Below the pieces are notes generated by a model, which was not told where the DNA came from, did not search any database, and was given only the letters and a program-made list of their open reading frames with translations. From positions 806,001-870,000 of the forward strand of contig CAVXHI010000002.1 of NCBI GenBank assembly GCA_963761655.1: a DNA stretch of 64,000 nucleotides. The letters are read 5' to 3'. Origin of the DNA: RYN-122 sp963761655. Its GTDB lineage: Bacteria; Actinomycetota; Actinomycetes; Mycobacteriales; SCTD01. Positions 23,741-33,841 of the stretch are shown here, one piece after another (within the stretch, counting starts at the first letter, position 1; each line of letters begins with the position of its first letter). A program made the position numbers and the translations under genes.

Positions 23741-24645
23741 GAGGGCAGCACCATCGTCCCGACCCCTTCGTCGGTGAACAGCTCGAGCAGGAGGCTGTGG
23801 GCGACGCGGCCGTCCAGGACGTGCGCCCGGGGCACCCCGCCCTGCACCGCCCGCAGGCACGCCTCCATCTTCGGGACCATCCCACTGGACAGGCTCGGCA
23901 GCAGGTCGGCCAGCGCGTCCGTGTCGATCTCGCTGATGACCTCGTCGCTGGCCGGCCAGTCGGCGTAGAGCCCCTCGACGTCGGTGAGGACGACGAGCTT
24001 CTCCGCCCCGACGGCGACCGCGAGGGCGGCCGCCGCGGTGTCGGCGTTGACGTTGTGGACCACGCCGTCCGCGTCACTGGCGACGGTGGCGACGACCGGG
24101 ACCTTGCCCTCGTCGAGCAGCGCGTGGACGATCTCGGGCCGCACCTCGACGACCTCCCCGACGAGGCCGATGTCGACCTGCTCGCCGTCGACGACGGCCC
24201 CCCGCCGCTCCGCGGTGAACAGCTGCGCGTCCTCGCCGGACAGCCCGACGGCGAACGGGCCGTGGCTGTTGATGAGGCCGACGACGTCCGGGTTCACCTG
24301 GCCGACGAGGACCATGCGCACGACCTGCATGCTCTCCGGCGTCGTGACGCGGAAGCCGCCCCGGAACTCGCTCTCGATGCCGAGCCGGTCCAGCTGCGCG
24401 CTGATCTGCGGTCCGCCGCCGTGCACGACGACGACCTTCACCCCGGCGTGCAGCAGGAACACGACGTCCTCGGCGAAGGCCTGCTGCAGCGCGGGGCTCG
24501 TCATGGCGTTGCCGCCGTACTTGATGACCACCGTGCGGCCGGCGAACGTCTTGAGCCAGGGCAGCGCCTCGACGAGCGCGGCGGCCTTGGGCAGGGCGAC
24601 GTGTCCCCGGGCCGTGGGGCGGCCGGAGGCCGGTGCGGTGCTCAC
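23737..24645 (-). CDS. argB: Acetylglutamate kinase
   Basis: Phosphorylates N-acetylglutamate, normally the arginine-inhibited step. The intact 302-residue product shows VVIKYGGNAM, VVVVHGGGPQIS, FRGGFRVTTPE, VHNVNADTAAAALA and SSGMVPKMEACLRAV, all amino-acid kinase motifs. An N-terminal extension before the kinase core is present, as in arginine-sensitive enzymes. GTG 24645 overlaps the argJ stop as GTGA. Confidence 0.97.
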   Translation of the reverse strand: MSTAPASGRPTARGHVALPKAAALVEALPWLKTFAGRTVVIKYGGNAMTSPALQQAFAEDVVFLLHAGVKVVVVHGGGPQISAQLDRLGIESEFRGGFRVTTPESMQVVRMVLVGQVNPDVVGLINSHGPFAVGLSGEDAQLFTAERRGAVVDGEQVDIGLVGEVVEVRPEIVHALLDEGKVPVVATVASDADGVVHNVNADTAAAALAVAVGAEKLVVLTDVEGLYADWPASDEVISEIDTDALADLLPSLSSGMVPKMEACLRAVQGGVPRAHVLDGRVAHSLLLELFTDEGVGTMVLPS

Positions 24646-25794
24646 GTGGAGTACGCCGAGTTCTCGTGGACGTACGCGGTGGTGAGGTCGTTGGTGCGGA
24701 TCGTCGCGGCGGCGTCGCCCGCGTGCAGGTCGACCCGCACGTGGACCGCGCGCCCCTCGAAGCGGACCAGGGCGGGGTCCTCGTGCGGCTCGCCCGCCCG
24801 GCAGACCTGCACGCCGTTGAAGTGCACGTCGAGCTGGTGCGGCTCGAAGGCGGCCCGGGTGGTGCCGGCCGCGGCCAGCACCCGGCCCCAGTTCGGGTCC
24901 TCCCCGAAGACCGCGCACTTGAACAGGTTGCTGCGGGCGACGGCCGCGGCCGACCTCGACGGCGTCGTCCTCGGTCAGGGCCCCCACGACCTCGATGTCG
25001 AGGTCGTGGGCCGCGCCCTCGGCGTCGGCCCGCAGCTGCAGGGCCAGGCTGTCGCAGACCTGGCGGAGGGCCTCGTCGAAGGCCGCCGGGTCCGGGACGA
25101 CGCCGCTGGCGCCGCTCGCCATGAGCAGCACGGTGTCGTTGGTGGACTGGCAGCCGTCGGAGTCGAGCCGGTCGAAGGTGGTGCGGGTGGCGGCGCGCAG
25201 CGCACGGTCGCAGCCGGCGGGGTCGACGTCGGCGTCGGTGGTCAGGACGACGAGCATCGTGGCGAGGGCCGGGGCGAGCATGCCGGCGCCCTTGGCCATC
25301 CCGCCGACCGACCAGCCGTCGCCCTCGACGACGACCTGCTTGCTGACGGTGTCCGTCGTCATGATCGCGGTGGCGGCGTCGGGTCCGCCGTCGGCGCTGA
25401 GCGCGTCGTGCGCGGCCTGCACCCCGGAGGTGAGCTTGCCGAGGTCGAGCTGGGGCCCGATGAGCCCGGTGGAGCAGACGACGACGTCGACCGCGCCGCC
25501 GCCCAGCAGCTGCGCCACCTTCTCGGCCGTCGCGTGGGTGGTCTGGAACCCGGTCGGGCCGGTGTAGCAGTTCGCGCCACCGGAGTTGAGCAGCACGGCC
25601 TGCACCCGGCCGTCCTTCACCACCTGCTCGCTCCAGAGCACGGGGTTCGCCTTGCAGCGGTTGCTGGTGAAGACGCAGGCGGCCGCGAGGGACGGGCCGT
25701 CGTTGACGACGAGGGCGACGTCGGGCTTGCCGCTGTCCTTGAGGCCGGCGGTGACGCCGGCGGCCCGGAACCCCTTCGGGGCGGTGACGGTCAC
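24642..25794 (-). CDS. argJ: Bifunctional ornithine acetyltransferase / N-acetylglutamate synthase, one frameshift
   Basis: ArgJ recycles the acetyl group from acetylornithine to glutamate. It is made as a precursor that self-cleaves before a Thr; the site is in AIMTTDTVSK. Other motifs are NRCKANPVLWSE, LLNSGGANCYTG, GGMAKGAGMLAP and the C-terminal EDPNWGRVLAAAG, YVHENSAYST. An extra base near 24955 splits the beta-chain. GTG 25794 has GAGGAG five nt upstream. It is 79 nt from argC, with no gene between. Confidence 0.93.
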
Positions 25795-25873
25795 GGTGTC
25801 TCCTCGGGGGCTCGCTCCGGCAGCACCCGGCGCGTCCGCTCCTCCGTCGCGGAGCACCGCGCGCAGCCTCCGC

Positions 25874-26885
25874 TCACGGGGCGGTCCCGGAGGCGGACAG
25901 CCCGGCGGTCTCGGGAAGGCCGAGAGCGAGGTTCGCGCACTGCAGGGCCTGCCCGGCCGCGCCCTTGCCGAGGTTGTCGATCGCGCTGACCACGACGGCG
26001 CGCCCGGCGTCCTCGTCGACCGTCACCTGCAGCTGGCAGGCGTTGCTGCCGCTGACCGCGGCGGTGTGCGGCCAGCGCCCCTCCGGCAGGACGTGCACGA
26101 ACGGCTCGTCGGCGTACTGCTCGACCAGGGCGGCCCGCAGGTCGGCCGCGCTCGCGGTGGTGCGGGCCGTGCAGGTGGCCAGGATGCCGCGGGGCATCGG
26201 CGCGAGGACCGGGGTGAAGGACAGGCTCACCGGCCCGCCGCTGGTGCGCGCGAGGGTCTGCCGGATCTCGGGGGTGTGCTGGTGCGCCCCGACCTTGTAG
26301 GCCGACAGGTCGCCCATGGTCTCGCTGCCGAGCAGGCTGGCCTTCGCAGCGCGTCCGGCGCCGCTGGTGCCGGACGCGGCGACCACGACGACGTCGTCGT
26401 AGGACACCAGCCCGGCCAGCGGGCGCGAGGGCGAGGGCGACCGACGTCGGGTAGCAGCCGGGGGCGGCGATCCGCCGGGTGCCGGCGAGGTCGGCGCGGA
26501 ACAGCTCGGGGAGGCCGTAGGGCCATCGCCCGGCGTACGGGGTGCCGTAGAAGCGCTCCCACGCGGCGGCGTCGCCGAGCCGGTGGTCGGCGCCGAGGTC
26601 GACGACGACGACGTCCTGCGGCAGGGCCGCCGCGAGCGCGGCGCTCTGGCCGTGCGGGAGGGCCAGGAAGACGACGTCGGCCTCGGCGAGCTCGTCCGGG
26701 TCGGCCGTCGTGAAGACGCGGTCGGCCAGCTGGGGCAGCTGCGGGTGCACGTCCGTGACGGGGAGCCCGGCGCCGCTGCCGGCCGCGAGCGGCCCGACGG
26801 TCAGCTCGGGGTGGCCGAGGAGCAGACGGAGCAGTTCGCCGCCGGCGTAGCCACTCGCTCCTGCGACTGCTGCGGTCCGACCCAT
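25874..26885 (-). CDS. argC: N-acetyl-gamma-glutamyl-phosphate reductase, one frameshift
   Basis: NADPH-dependent reductase, third step of arginine synthesis and first gene of the operon. The nucleotide motif is AVAGASGYAGGELLRLL, the catalytic Cys is in AAPGCYPTSVAL, followed by VVVVAASGTSGAGR and GPVSLSFTPVLAPMPRG. An extra base near 26425 separates the two halves. I start at ATG 26885, which lies 6 nt after a TATGAT -10 box and would be leaderless; ATG 26900 is an alternative but overlaps that promoter. An ARG box lies just upstream. Confidence 0.93.
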
Positions 26886-26891
26886 GTGCTG

Positions 26892-26897
26892 ATCATA
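26892..26897 (-). promoter_or_regulatory. Putative -10 box (TATGAT) for leaderless argC
   Basis: TATGAT is followed by 6 nt and then the argC ATG. It lies in the only AT-rich pocket of this region, next to the ARG box. TTGCTG (26923-26918) is a possible -35 with a long 20-nt spacer. Confidence 0.6.
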
Positions 26898-26904
26898 CAC
26901 AGCC

Positions 26905-26922
26905 CTGCATGAGTATTCAGCA
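26905..26922. promoter_or_regulatory. ARG box (ArgR operator) upstream of argC
   Basis: The sequence CTGCATGAGTATTCAGCA resembles the conserved ARG box dyad (TGAAT-ATTCA / TGCAT half-sites). It overlaps the region between -35 and -10 of argC, where ArgR with arginine would block transcription of the whole operon including argR itself. It stands out as an AT-rich patch in 74% GC surroundings. Confidence 0.75.
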
Positions 26923-26936
26923 ACGGGCCGCCCGGC

Positions 26937-27696
26937 TCAGCGCCAGGGGACGAGGCGGAGGCGCCCCGCGGCGGAGTCGGTGGTGCGGAGGGCGGCGTCG
27001 AGGTCGGTGGTGACGTGCAGGTACCGCCCCGAGAGCGCGTCCAGGTCGCCCGAGGCGACGCGCAGGAGCAGCCCCGCGACGGCCTCCTCCGGCACGTAGC
27101 CGCCCTCCGGGGGCACGAGGAACTCCGGGTTCGCGGCGGTGAAGCCCGCGCGGGAAGCCGAGCTGCATGTCGGTGCGCACGCGTCCCGGGCTCAGGGTGA
27201 AGGCGCTCACGCCGGTGCCGGCCAGCTCGTCGGCCAGGGACTCGACCAGCCGGTGCACCGCGGCCTTCGACACCCCGTACCCGGAGCCGTGCGGGGCGGA
27301 CGCGTTGCCGAACCCGCTGCCCAGGGCGACGAACCGGCCGCGCCCCCGGGCGACCATCCCGGGCAGGGCGGCCCGGGCGAGCAGGGCGACGCCGCGCAGG
27401 TTCACCTCGACGTCGCGCCACCAGTCGTCCGGGTCGGACTCCCACAGCGGGCCGCCCGTGGCGAAGCGGCCCGCGTTGGCGACCACGAGGTCCAGCTCCC
27501 CGGAGGCCGCGGCGGAGACGTCGTCCCAGGACGTCGTGTCCCCGGGCAGCGCCGTGGCGGCGTCCCCGGCGTCGACGGCGTCCTGCAGGACCGCGCCGTC
27601 GCGACCGGTGACCGCGACGGTCCAGCCCTCACGGGTGAGCGCCCGGGCGAGGGCCCGCCCGATGCCCCGGCCGCCGCCGGTGACGAGCGCCCTCAC
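26937..27696 (-). CDS. Short-chain dehydrogenase/reductase, one frameshift
   Basis: SDR-family oxidoreductase of about 252 residues. The nucleotide motif is TGGGRGIGRALA near the start, VVANAG is the NNAG-type motif, GSG precedes the catalytic SGYGVSKAAVHR with Tyr and Lys, and LSPGRVRTDM is the PG motif. An extra base near 27150 shifts the C-terminal quarter. GTG 27696 overlaps the pheT stop as GTGA. The substrate is unknown and its link to pheST is positional only. Confidence 0.85.
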
Positions 27697-30098
27697 CCGC
27701 GCAGCACCGACCCGGTCCGCTCCCCCGCCAGGGCGACAGCGGCGTCGCGGGCGCCGAGGACCTCGACGTCGGTGAGCGTGCGGTCGGGGGCGCGGAACTG
27801 CAGGGCGTACGCGAGCGACCGGCGCCCCTCCCCCACCTGCGGTCCGACGTAGACGTCGAACAGCCGCAGCGCCTCGAGCAGCGGTCCGGCGCCCTCGCGC
27901 AGCGCCGCCTCGACGTCGGTCGCGGGGACGGCGTCCGCCACGACCAGGGCGACGTCGACGGAGCTCGGCGGGTAGTGCGACACCAGCGGTGCCCGCACCG
28001 GGCCGCGTGCGGTCGCGGCCTCGACCAGCACGTCGACGTTCGCCTCCGCGGCACACGTGCGGTCAGGCAGCCCGAGGGCGGCGACGACCCGCGGGTGCAG
28101 CTCACCGGCGACCCCGACCCGCCGCCCGTCGAGCAGCAGCTCCGCGCAGCGGCCCGGGTGGAACGGGCCGTGCTGCGCGGCCCGCGGCTGCAGGTCGAGC
28201 CCGAGCGCGCGACCGAGGTCGACCAGCCCGCCGACCGCGGCGTCCCAGGAGGCGGACGTCCCCGCGAGGGCCAGGGCGGCGTGGCGCGGCTGCGCCGGGA
28301 GGGCGGCGTCGAGGGCGGACCGCTGCTCGGCCGTCGGAGGCCCGTCGACGCCGGGCGTCGGGGCGGGCGCACCCGCGCCGAGGAAGACCGGGCCGGTCTC
28401 GTACAGGGCGACGTCGGGCAGGCCGCGCGACACGTTGCGCACCAGGGCGGCGAGCAGCCCGGGCAGCAGCGACGGCCGCATGAGCGCCTGCTCGGACGAC
28501 AGCGGGTTGAGCAGCCGCGGCGACGGCCCGTCACCGAACAGCTCGACCGCCTGCTCGCCGACGAACGGCGGCGTCGTCACCTCGACCAGCCCGGACGCCG
28601 CCAGCGCGCGTGACGCCGTCCGCCGGAGCTTCTGCTGGGGCGTCAGGCCGCGGCCGGCCGGGGCGGGCGGCAGGACGACGGGGATCGGTGTCGTAGCCCT
28701 CGAGCCGCACGACCTCCTCGACCAGCTCCGCGGTGCCCGTCAGGTCGGGCCGCCACGTCGGCGGGACCACCTCGACGACGTCGCCGTCGCCGGTGACCGC
28801 GCACCCGACGTCCTGCAGGCGCCGCAGGACGACGTCCCGGTCGTAGGGGCGGCCGGCCACGCGCTCGGGCGCCGAGACCGGGAAGTGCAGGACGGGCTGC
28901 TCCGCGCCGGGCGTCGACGTCGGAGACGGGCCCGGCGGTCGCACCGCCGTGCTCGACCAGCAGCCGGACGGCGGACTCGGCGGCCGCCGCGGCCAGGGCG
29001 GGGTCGACCCCGCGCTCGTAGCGCTTGGACGCCTCGCTCGGCAGCCGGTGGCGCCGTGCGGTGTAGGCGATCGACACCGGGTCGAACCGCGCGCTCTCGA
29101 GGAGCAGCGACGTCGTCGTGCCGGTGACCTCGGTGGCGCCGCCGCCCATGACCCCGGCCAGCGCGACCGCGCCGGAGCCGTCGGCGATGACGAGGTCGTC
29201 CGGGTGCAGCTCGCGGTCCCTGCCGTCGAGGGTCGCCAGGACGCTCCCCCGCGGTCGCCCGGCGGACGACGATCCCGCCCTGCAGCGCGTCCAGGTCGAA
29301 GGCGTGCAGCGGCTGGCCGAGCTCGAGCATGACGTGGTTGGTGACGTCGACGGCCAGGCTGATCGAGCGCATGCCGGCCAGCACCAGGCGGCGCTGCAGC
29401 CAGGCCGGGCTCGGCGCGGCCGGGTCGAGCCCGGTGACCACGCGCGCGACGTAGCGGGTGCAGCCGGGGTCCTCGAGGGTCACCCGGGGCCCGTCCTCGG
29501 TGGCCGGGGCGCCGGCGGCGAGGCCCGGGTCCAGCAGCTCCAGCCCGAAGGCGGTCGCCGTCTCGCGGGCGACACCGCGGACGGACAGCGTGTAGCCGCG
29601 GTCGGGCGTGACCGCGATGTCGAGGACCTCGTCGCGCAGGGACAGGTGCTCGACGACGTCGACGCCGAGCGGCGAGGCGGGGTCGAGCACGAGGATGCCG
29701 GGGCTGTCCTCGGCGAGACCGAGCTCGGCCTCGGAGCAGATCATCCCGTCGGAGGTGTGCCCGTAGGTCTGCCGCGTGGCGATCTGGAAGCCGCCGGGGA
29801 GCGAGGCGCCGGGCAGCGCGAAGGCCACCTTGTCGCCGGCGGCGAAGTTGGTCGCGCCGCAGACCACCTCGTGGCTGCGCGAGCCCACGTCGACGTGGCA
29901 GTACCGGATCGGCTTCTTGAACTCCGTCAGCTCCTCGACGTCGAGGACCTCACCCACGACGACCGACACGACGTCGTCGCCGTAGCGGTGGACCTGCTCG
30001 ACCTCGAGGCCGGCGCGGACCAGGGCGGCAGCGACGTCGTCGGCGGACGCGGTGAGGGCGGGCACGAGGGTGCGCAGCCAGGACATCGGGACGCGCAC
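27693..30098 (-). CDS. pheT: Phenylalanyl-tRNA synthetase beta subunit, frameshifted
   Basis: Beta chain of the heterotetrameric PheRS, about 801 residues when joined. VPMSWLRTLVP opens it, followed by the EMAP/OB-like tRNA-binding domain (VVVGEVLDVEEL, VVCGATNFAAGDKVAFALPG), the B3/B4 editing domain (LPSEASKRYERGVDP), the B5 domain and the C-terminal anticodon-binding fold (YPPSSVDVALVV, FDVYVGPQVGEGRRSLAY). Extra bases near 29248, 28925 and 28683 break the frame. GTG 30098 starts 1 nt after the pheS stop. Confidence 0.92.
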
Positions 30099-30099
30099 G

Positions 30100-31156
30100 T
30101 CAGGCCTCCAGGCCGAAGGGCAGGGTGAAGCGGACGTCGCCCTCGTAGAGGTCGCGGATGTCGGTGATGCCGTGGCGGAACATCAGGGTGCGGTCCAGGC
30201 CCATGCCGAAGGCGAAGCCGCTGTAGCGCTCGGGGTCGACGCCGCAGGCACGCAGCACGGCGGGGTTGACCATGCCGCAGCCCCCGACCTCGATCCACCC
30301 CTCGCTGCCGCAGACCCGGCAGTCACCCACGCCCGCGGCAGTTGAAGCACTGCAGGTCGAGCTCCGCGCTGGGCTCGGTGAAGGGGAAGTAGTTGGGCCG
30401 CAGCCGGGTCTTCGTGCCCTCGCCGAACATCGCGGCGGCGTAGGCGTCGAGGGTGCCGCGCAGGTGCGCCATCGTGATGCCCTCGTCGACGCACAGGCCC
30501 TCGAGCTGGCCGAAGACCGGCGAGTGGGTGGCGTCCTGGGCCTCGTTGCGGAAGACCCGCCCCGGGCAGACGACGTACACCGGCACCCCGCGGTCGAGCA
30601 GCGACCGGACCTGCACCGGCGAGGTCTGGGTGCGCAGCAGCAGGCCGCTCCCGGCGGGCTCGACCCAGAGCGTGTCCTGCTCCTCGCGGGCCGGGTGGTG
30701 GGCCGGCACGTTGAGGGCGTCGAAGTTGAACCAGGCGTGCTCGAGCTCGGGGCCCTCGGCGAGCTCCCAGCCCATGGCCACGAACACGTCGACGATCCGC
30801 TCCTGCACGGTCGTGAGCGGGTGCCGCGCCCCGACCCGGCCGGACGGCAGCACGGTGACGTCGACGGCCTCCTCCACGAGCACCCGGGCGTCGCGCTCGG
30901 CCTCCAGCGCCCTGCGCCGCTCGTCGAAGGCCTTCCCGAGCACGCCGGCGACGACGTTGACGCGCTTGCCGGCGTCGGCCTTCTGCTCCTTGGGCAGCGC
31001 ACCCACCGCCTGGCGGGCCCGGGCGAGCGGGCTCTTGTCCCCGACGACGGTCGGCTTGAGGGCGGCGAGGCCGGCGAGGTCGGGGGCGGCGGCGAGCGCC
31101 GCGAGGGCGTCGTCGCGGACGGCGTCGAGGCTGGTCTGGTCGAGCAGGTCGGACAC
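30100..31156 (-). CDS. pheS: Phenylalanyl-tRNA synthetase alpha subunit, one frameshift
   Basis: Catalytic class II subunit of PheRS, about 352 residues. The N-terminal coiled coil is followed by HPLTTVQERIVDVFVAMGWE, NVPAHHPAREEQDT (motif 1 region), the motif 2 arginine in CPGRVFRNEAQDATHSPVF, and motif 3 in FAFGMGLDRTLMFRHGI. An extra G near 30338 gives an early stop before the last quarter. It starts at GTG 31156 after AGAGGA, and pheT follows directly. Confidence 0.93.
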
Positions 31157-31242
31157 GGGGTTCCTCTACGGGCGGGGGTTCGGCGGGGGGAGTCTCGCAG
31201 CCCGCCGGGCCCACTGCGTCGCCTGAACGGCCCCTCCGGGAC

Positions 31243-32277
31243 CTAGACGTCGTAGGGCGCCACCCCGGCGGGCAGCAGGAACCGGAACCGGGCGCCGCCG
31301 CTGGCGGACCGGCCGACCTCGACCGTGCCGCCGTGCGCCTCGACGAGGCCCTTGACGATGTAGAGACCGAGGCCGGTGCCGCCCCGGCGGTTGCCGCGCC
31401 AGAAGCGGGTGAACACCCGCGACGCGACCTCCTCCGGGATGCCCGGACCCTCGTCGCCGACCGTGACCTCGGTGCCGTCCCCGTGCGGCTGCACCGTGAT
31501 CGTGACCGTGCCGGCGCCGTGGCGCAGGGCGTTCTCGACGAGGTTGGCCACGACCTGGTCCATCTTGTCGGGGTCGGCCCAGGTCTCCGGCCGCCCGTCC
31601 TGCACCTCGACGACGAACCGGTCGGCCGGCTCACCGGCCGCGACCCGCCCCGCGACGGCCTTCTCCACGCAGCGGGCGACGTCGACGACCTGCTTGCGCA
31701 TCTCGAGCCGGCCGGCGTCGATGCGGCTGACGTCGAGCAGCTCGGTCAGCAGCCGCGTGACGCGGTCGGCGTCGGCGTTGACCGTCTCGAGCATGAGCTT
31801 CTTCTGCTCGTCGTTGAAGCGGTCCCACTTCGCCAGCAGGGTCGCGGTGAAGCCCTTGACGCTGGTGAGCGGGCTGCGCAGCTCGTGGGCGACGGTCGAG
31901 ACGAGGTCGGCCCGGCTGCGGTCGGTGCGCTCCCGGGCGCGGTCGTCGCGCAGCGAGACCACGAGCCGCTGCAGCCGGCGCTGCTCGTCGCGGACGAACG
32001 ACGCCGTCACGAGCAGGTCGACGCCACGCAGACCGAGCTTGCGCTCCGGCTGTCGGGTGCGCGAGGACAGCCCGGCGTAGGGGTCGGTGCAGGACCACCA
32101 GTCCCGGCCCTGGTCGTCCGTGAGCGGCAGGACCTCGCGGTAGTCGCGGCCGAGGACGGCGTCGGGCGTGGTGCCGAGCAGACGGGCCGCGGCGGCGTTC
32201 AGGGCCGTCACGGTGCCGGTGTCGTCGGCGACGAGCACGCCGTCAGGCAGGTCGTCGTAGGCGGTCTTGTCGTCCAC
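31243..32277 (-). CDS. PAS-domain sensor histidine kinase
   Basis: A soluble histidine kinase of 344 residues with no membrane segment. An N-terminal PAS domain (about 5-105; GVLVADDTGTVTALN) is followed by HisKA with the phospho-His in VSTVAHELRSPLTSVKGF and a HATPase domain with NLVENALRHG, DEGPGIP and GTGLGLYIVKGL. I prefer GTG 32277: TAGAGT at 32312-32307 looks like a -10 that would exclude the upstream GTG 32310. No response regulator is adjacent. Streptomyces has a similar kinase next to pheS. Confidence 0.9.
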   Translation of the reverse strand: MDDKTAYDDLPDGVLVADDTGTVTALNAAAARLLGTTPDAVLGRDYREVLPLTDDQGRDWWSCTDPYAGLSSRTRQPERKLGLRGVDLLVTASFVRDEQRRLQRLVVSLRDDRARERTDRSRADLVSTVAHELRSPLTSVKGFTATLLAKWDRFNDEQKKLMLETVNADADRVTRLLTELLDVSRIDAGRLEMRKQVVDVARCVEKAVAGRVAAGEPADRFVVEVQDGRPETWADPDKMDQVVANLVENALRHGAGTVTITVQPHGDGTEVTVGDEGPGIPEEVASRVFTRFWRGNRRGGTGLGLYIVKGLVEAHGGTVEVGRSASGGARFRFLLPAGVAPYDV

Positions 32278-32311
32278 GCGCCACCCCTGCCTCCCGCTCG
32301 GTCGCGTCACT

Positions 32312-33055
32312 CTAGGTGCCCGCCCCGTCGCGCGTCCCGGACTCCCGCAGGGCGCGTGCCGACGCGTAGAGGCAGACCGCCGCCGCGCTCGCCAGGTTGA
32401 GCGACTCGGCCCGCCCGTGCAGCGGGACCCGGACCCGGCGGTCGGCGAGGGCGAGGGCGTCGTCGGGCAGGCCGGCGGCCTCGTTGCCGAACACCCAGGC
32501 CGTCGGGCGGGCGAGCTCTCCGGCGTCGGCGAGGTCGTCGAGGTCGTCGGCCCCGGCCCCGGTGGTGGCGAGGACCTGCAGGCCGGCAGCCCGGCAGGCC
32601 TCGACCGTGCGCTCGAGCCGCTCCCCCGCGACGACGGGCAGGTGCCAGAGCGAGCCGGCCGTGGAGCGGACGCACTTGCCGTTGTGCGGGTCGACCGACC
32701 CGGCCGTCAGCACGACGGCGTCCGCCCCGGCCGCGTCGGCGGTCCGCAGCACCGTGCCGGCGTTGCCCGGGTCGGACACCTCGTGCAGCACGGCGACCAG
32801 GCGGGGCGCTCCGGACAGGGCGGCCTCGAGGGCGACGTCGAGCAGCGGCGCGACGCCGAGCACACCCTGCGGGGACGGCGTCTGCGCCATGGCCGCGAGG
32901 ACCTGCTCGGTCACGGGGACGACCGGCACGCCGGCGGCCCGCGCCGCCTGCTCGAGCTCCGGCAGGCGGCCCGGCACCGCGAACAGCACCTCGAGGTCGG
33001 CGAGCGCCTCCCGGACGGCCTGCGGACCCTCGACGACGAACCGCCGCTCGGCCAC
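32312..33055 (-). CDS. SpoU/TrmH-family RNA 2'-O-methyltransferase
   Basis: A SPOUT-class methyltransferase of 247 residues, likely acting on 23S rRNA. RRFVVEGPQAVREAL is the substrate-binding N-domain; the SPOUT knot motifs are VLHEVSDPGNAGTVLRTADA, WVFGNEAAGLPDDAL and VRVPLHGRAESLNLASAAAV. GTG 33055 is given, but the frame is open upstream with a basic stretch (VRGTRVQDVRRLHRRSARV) typical of the family and only CTG codons to start it after the rplT stop. The true start may be a CTG near 33120. Confidence 0.88.
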   Translation of the reverse strand: MAERRFVVEGPQAVREALADLEVLFAVPGRLPELEQAARAAGVPVVPVTEQVLAAMAQTPSPQGVLGVAPLLDVALEAALSGAPRLVAVLHEVSDPGNAGTVLRTADAAGADAVVLTAGSVDPHNGKCVRSTAGSLWHLPVVAGERLERTVEACRAAGLQVLATTGAGADDLDDLADAGELARPTAWVFGNEAAGLPDDALALADRRVRVPLHGRAESLNLASAAAVCLYASARALRESGTRDGAGT

Positions 33056-33122
33056 GCGAGCCGAGCGGCGGTGCAGTCGTCTGACGTCCTGGACCCGGGT
33101 GCCCCGGACCGACGTCAGCAGG

Positions 33123-33533
33123 TCAGGCAGCGGGAGTGTCCGAGACAGCCGCCTGGCTGTTCTGCGCCTGCGCGTCCTGCGGGAGGGACTCGCGGGCGAG
33201 CTCGACCAGCGTGGCGAAGACGCCCGGGTCGGTGACGGCGAGGTCGGCGAGGACCTTGCGGTCGACCTCGAGGCCGGACGCCTTGAGCCCCTGCATGAAG
33301 CGGTTGTAGGTCATGCCGTTGAGGCGGGCGGCCGCGTTGATGCGCTGGATCCAGAGCCGACGGAAGTCGCCCTTGCGCTTCTTGCGGTCGCGGAAGGCGT
33401 AGGTCTGGCTGTGGAGCAGCTGCTCCTTGGCCTTGCGGTACAGCCGGCTGCGCTGCCCGCGGTAACCGCTGGCGGCCTCCAGGACCTCACGGCGCTTCTT
33501 GTGGGCGTTGACCGCCCTCTTGACGCGTGCCAC
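33123..33533 (-). CDS. rplT: 50S ribosomal protein L20
   Basis: L20 of the large subunit, needed for early assembly. It opens MARVKRAVNAHKKRREVLE and contains SGYRGQRSRLYRKAKEQ and WIQRINAAARLNGMTYNRF, hallmark L20 sequence. At 136 residues it is about 15 longer than usual because of an Ala/Gln-rich tail (QDAQAQNSQAAVSD). It is the last gene of infC-rpmI-rplT. Confidence 0.98.
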   Translation of the reverse strand: MARVKRAVNAHKKRREVLEAASGYRGQRSRLYRKAKEQLLHSQTYAFRDRKKRKGDFRRLWIQRINAAARLNGMTYNRFMQGLKASGLEVDRKVLADLAVTDPGVFATLVELARESLPQDAQAQNSQAAVSDTPAA

Positions 33534-33579
33534 GGAACTACCTGTCTTTCGAAGGAGGGAAGGGGGAGCGGGAGGAGGG

Positions 33580-33774
33580 CTAGCGGCCCAGGAGCTTCTT
33601 GACGCCCTTGACGTCGGCCTTGGCGACCTCGACGGTGCCGGTGAGGCGGCGCGTCAGGGTGCTGGGCTTGCGCTCCAGGAGGTGGCGCTTGCCGGCCTGC
33701 TCGCGCAGCACCTTGCCGGTCCCGGTGATCTTGAAGCGCTTCTTCGCACCGCTGTGCGTCTTCTGCTTGGGCAT
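33580..33774 (-). CDS. rpmI: 50S ribosomal protein L35
   Basis: 64 residues beginning MPKQKTHSGAKKRFKITGTG, the L35 signature, and ending in KGVKKLLGR. Standard length. It lies between infC and rplT with 46 nt to rplT and 67 nt from infC. Confidence 0.98.
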   Translation of the reverse strand: MPKQKTHSGAKKRFKITGTGKVLREQAGKRHLLERKPSTLTRRLTGTVEVAKADVKGVKKLLGR

Positions 33775-33841
33775 GACTGTCCTTCTCGTGCGCTCTCGTG
33801 GTGCGTGGCCCCGGGGGCGGGCTGGGCTCCCGGGGGTCGTG

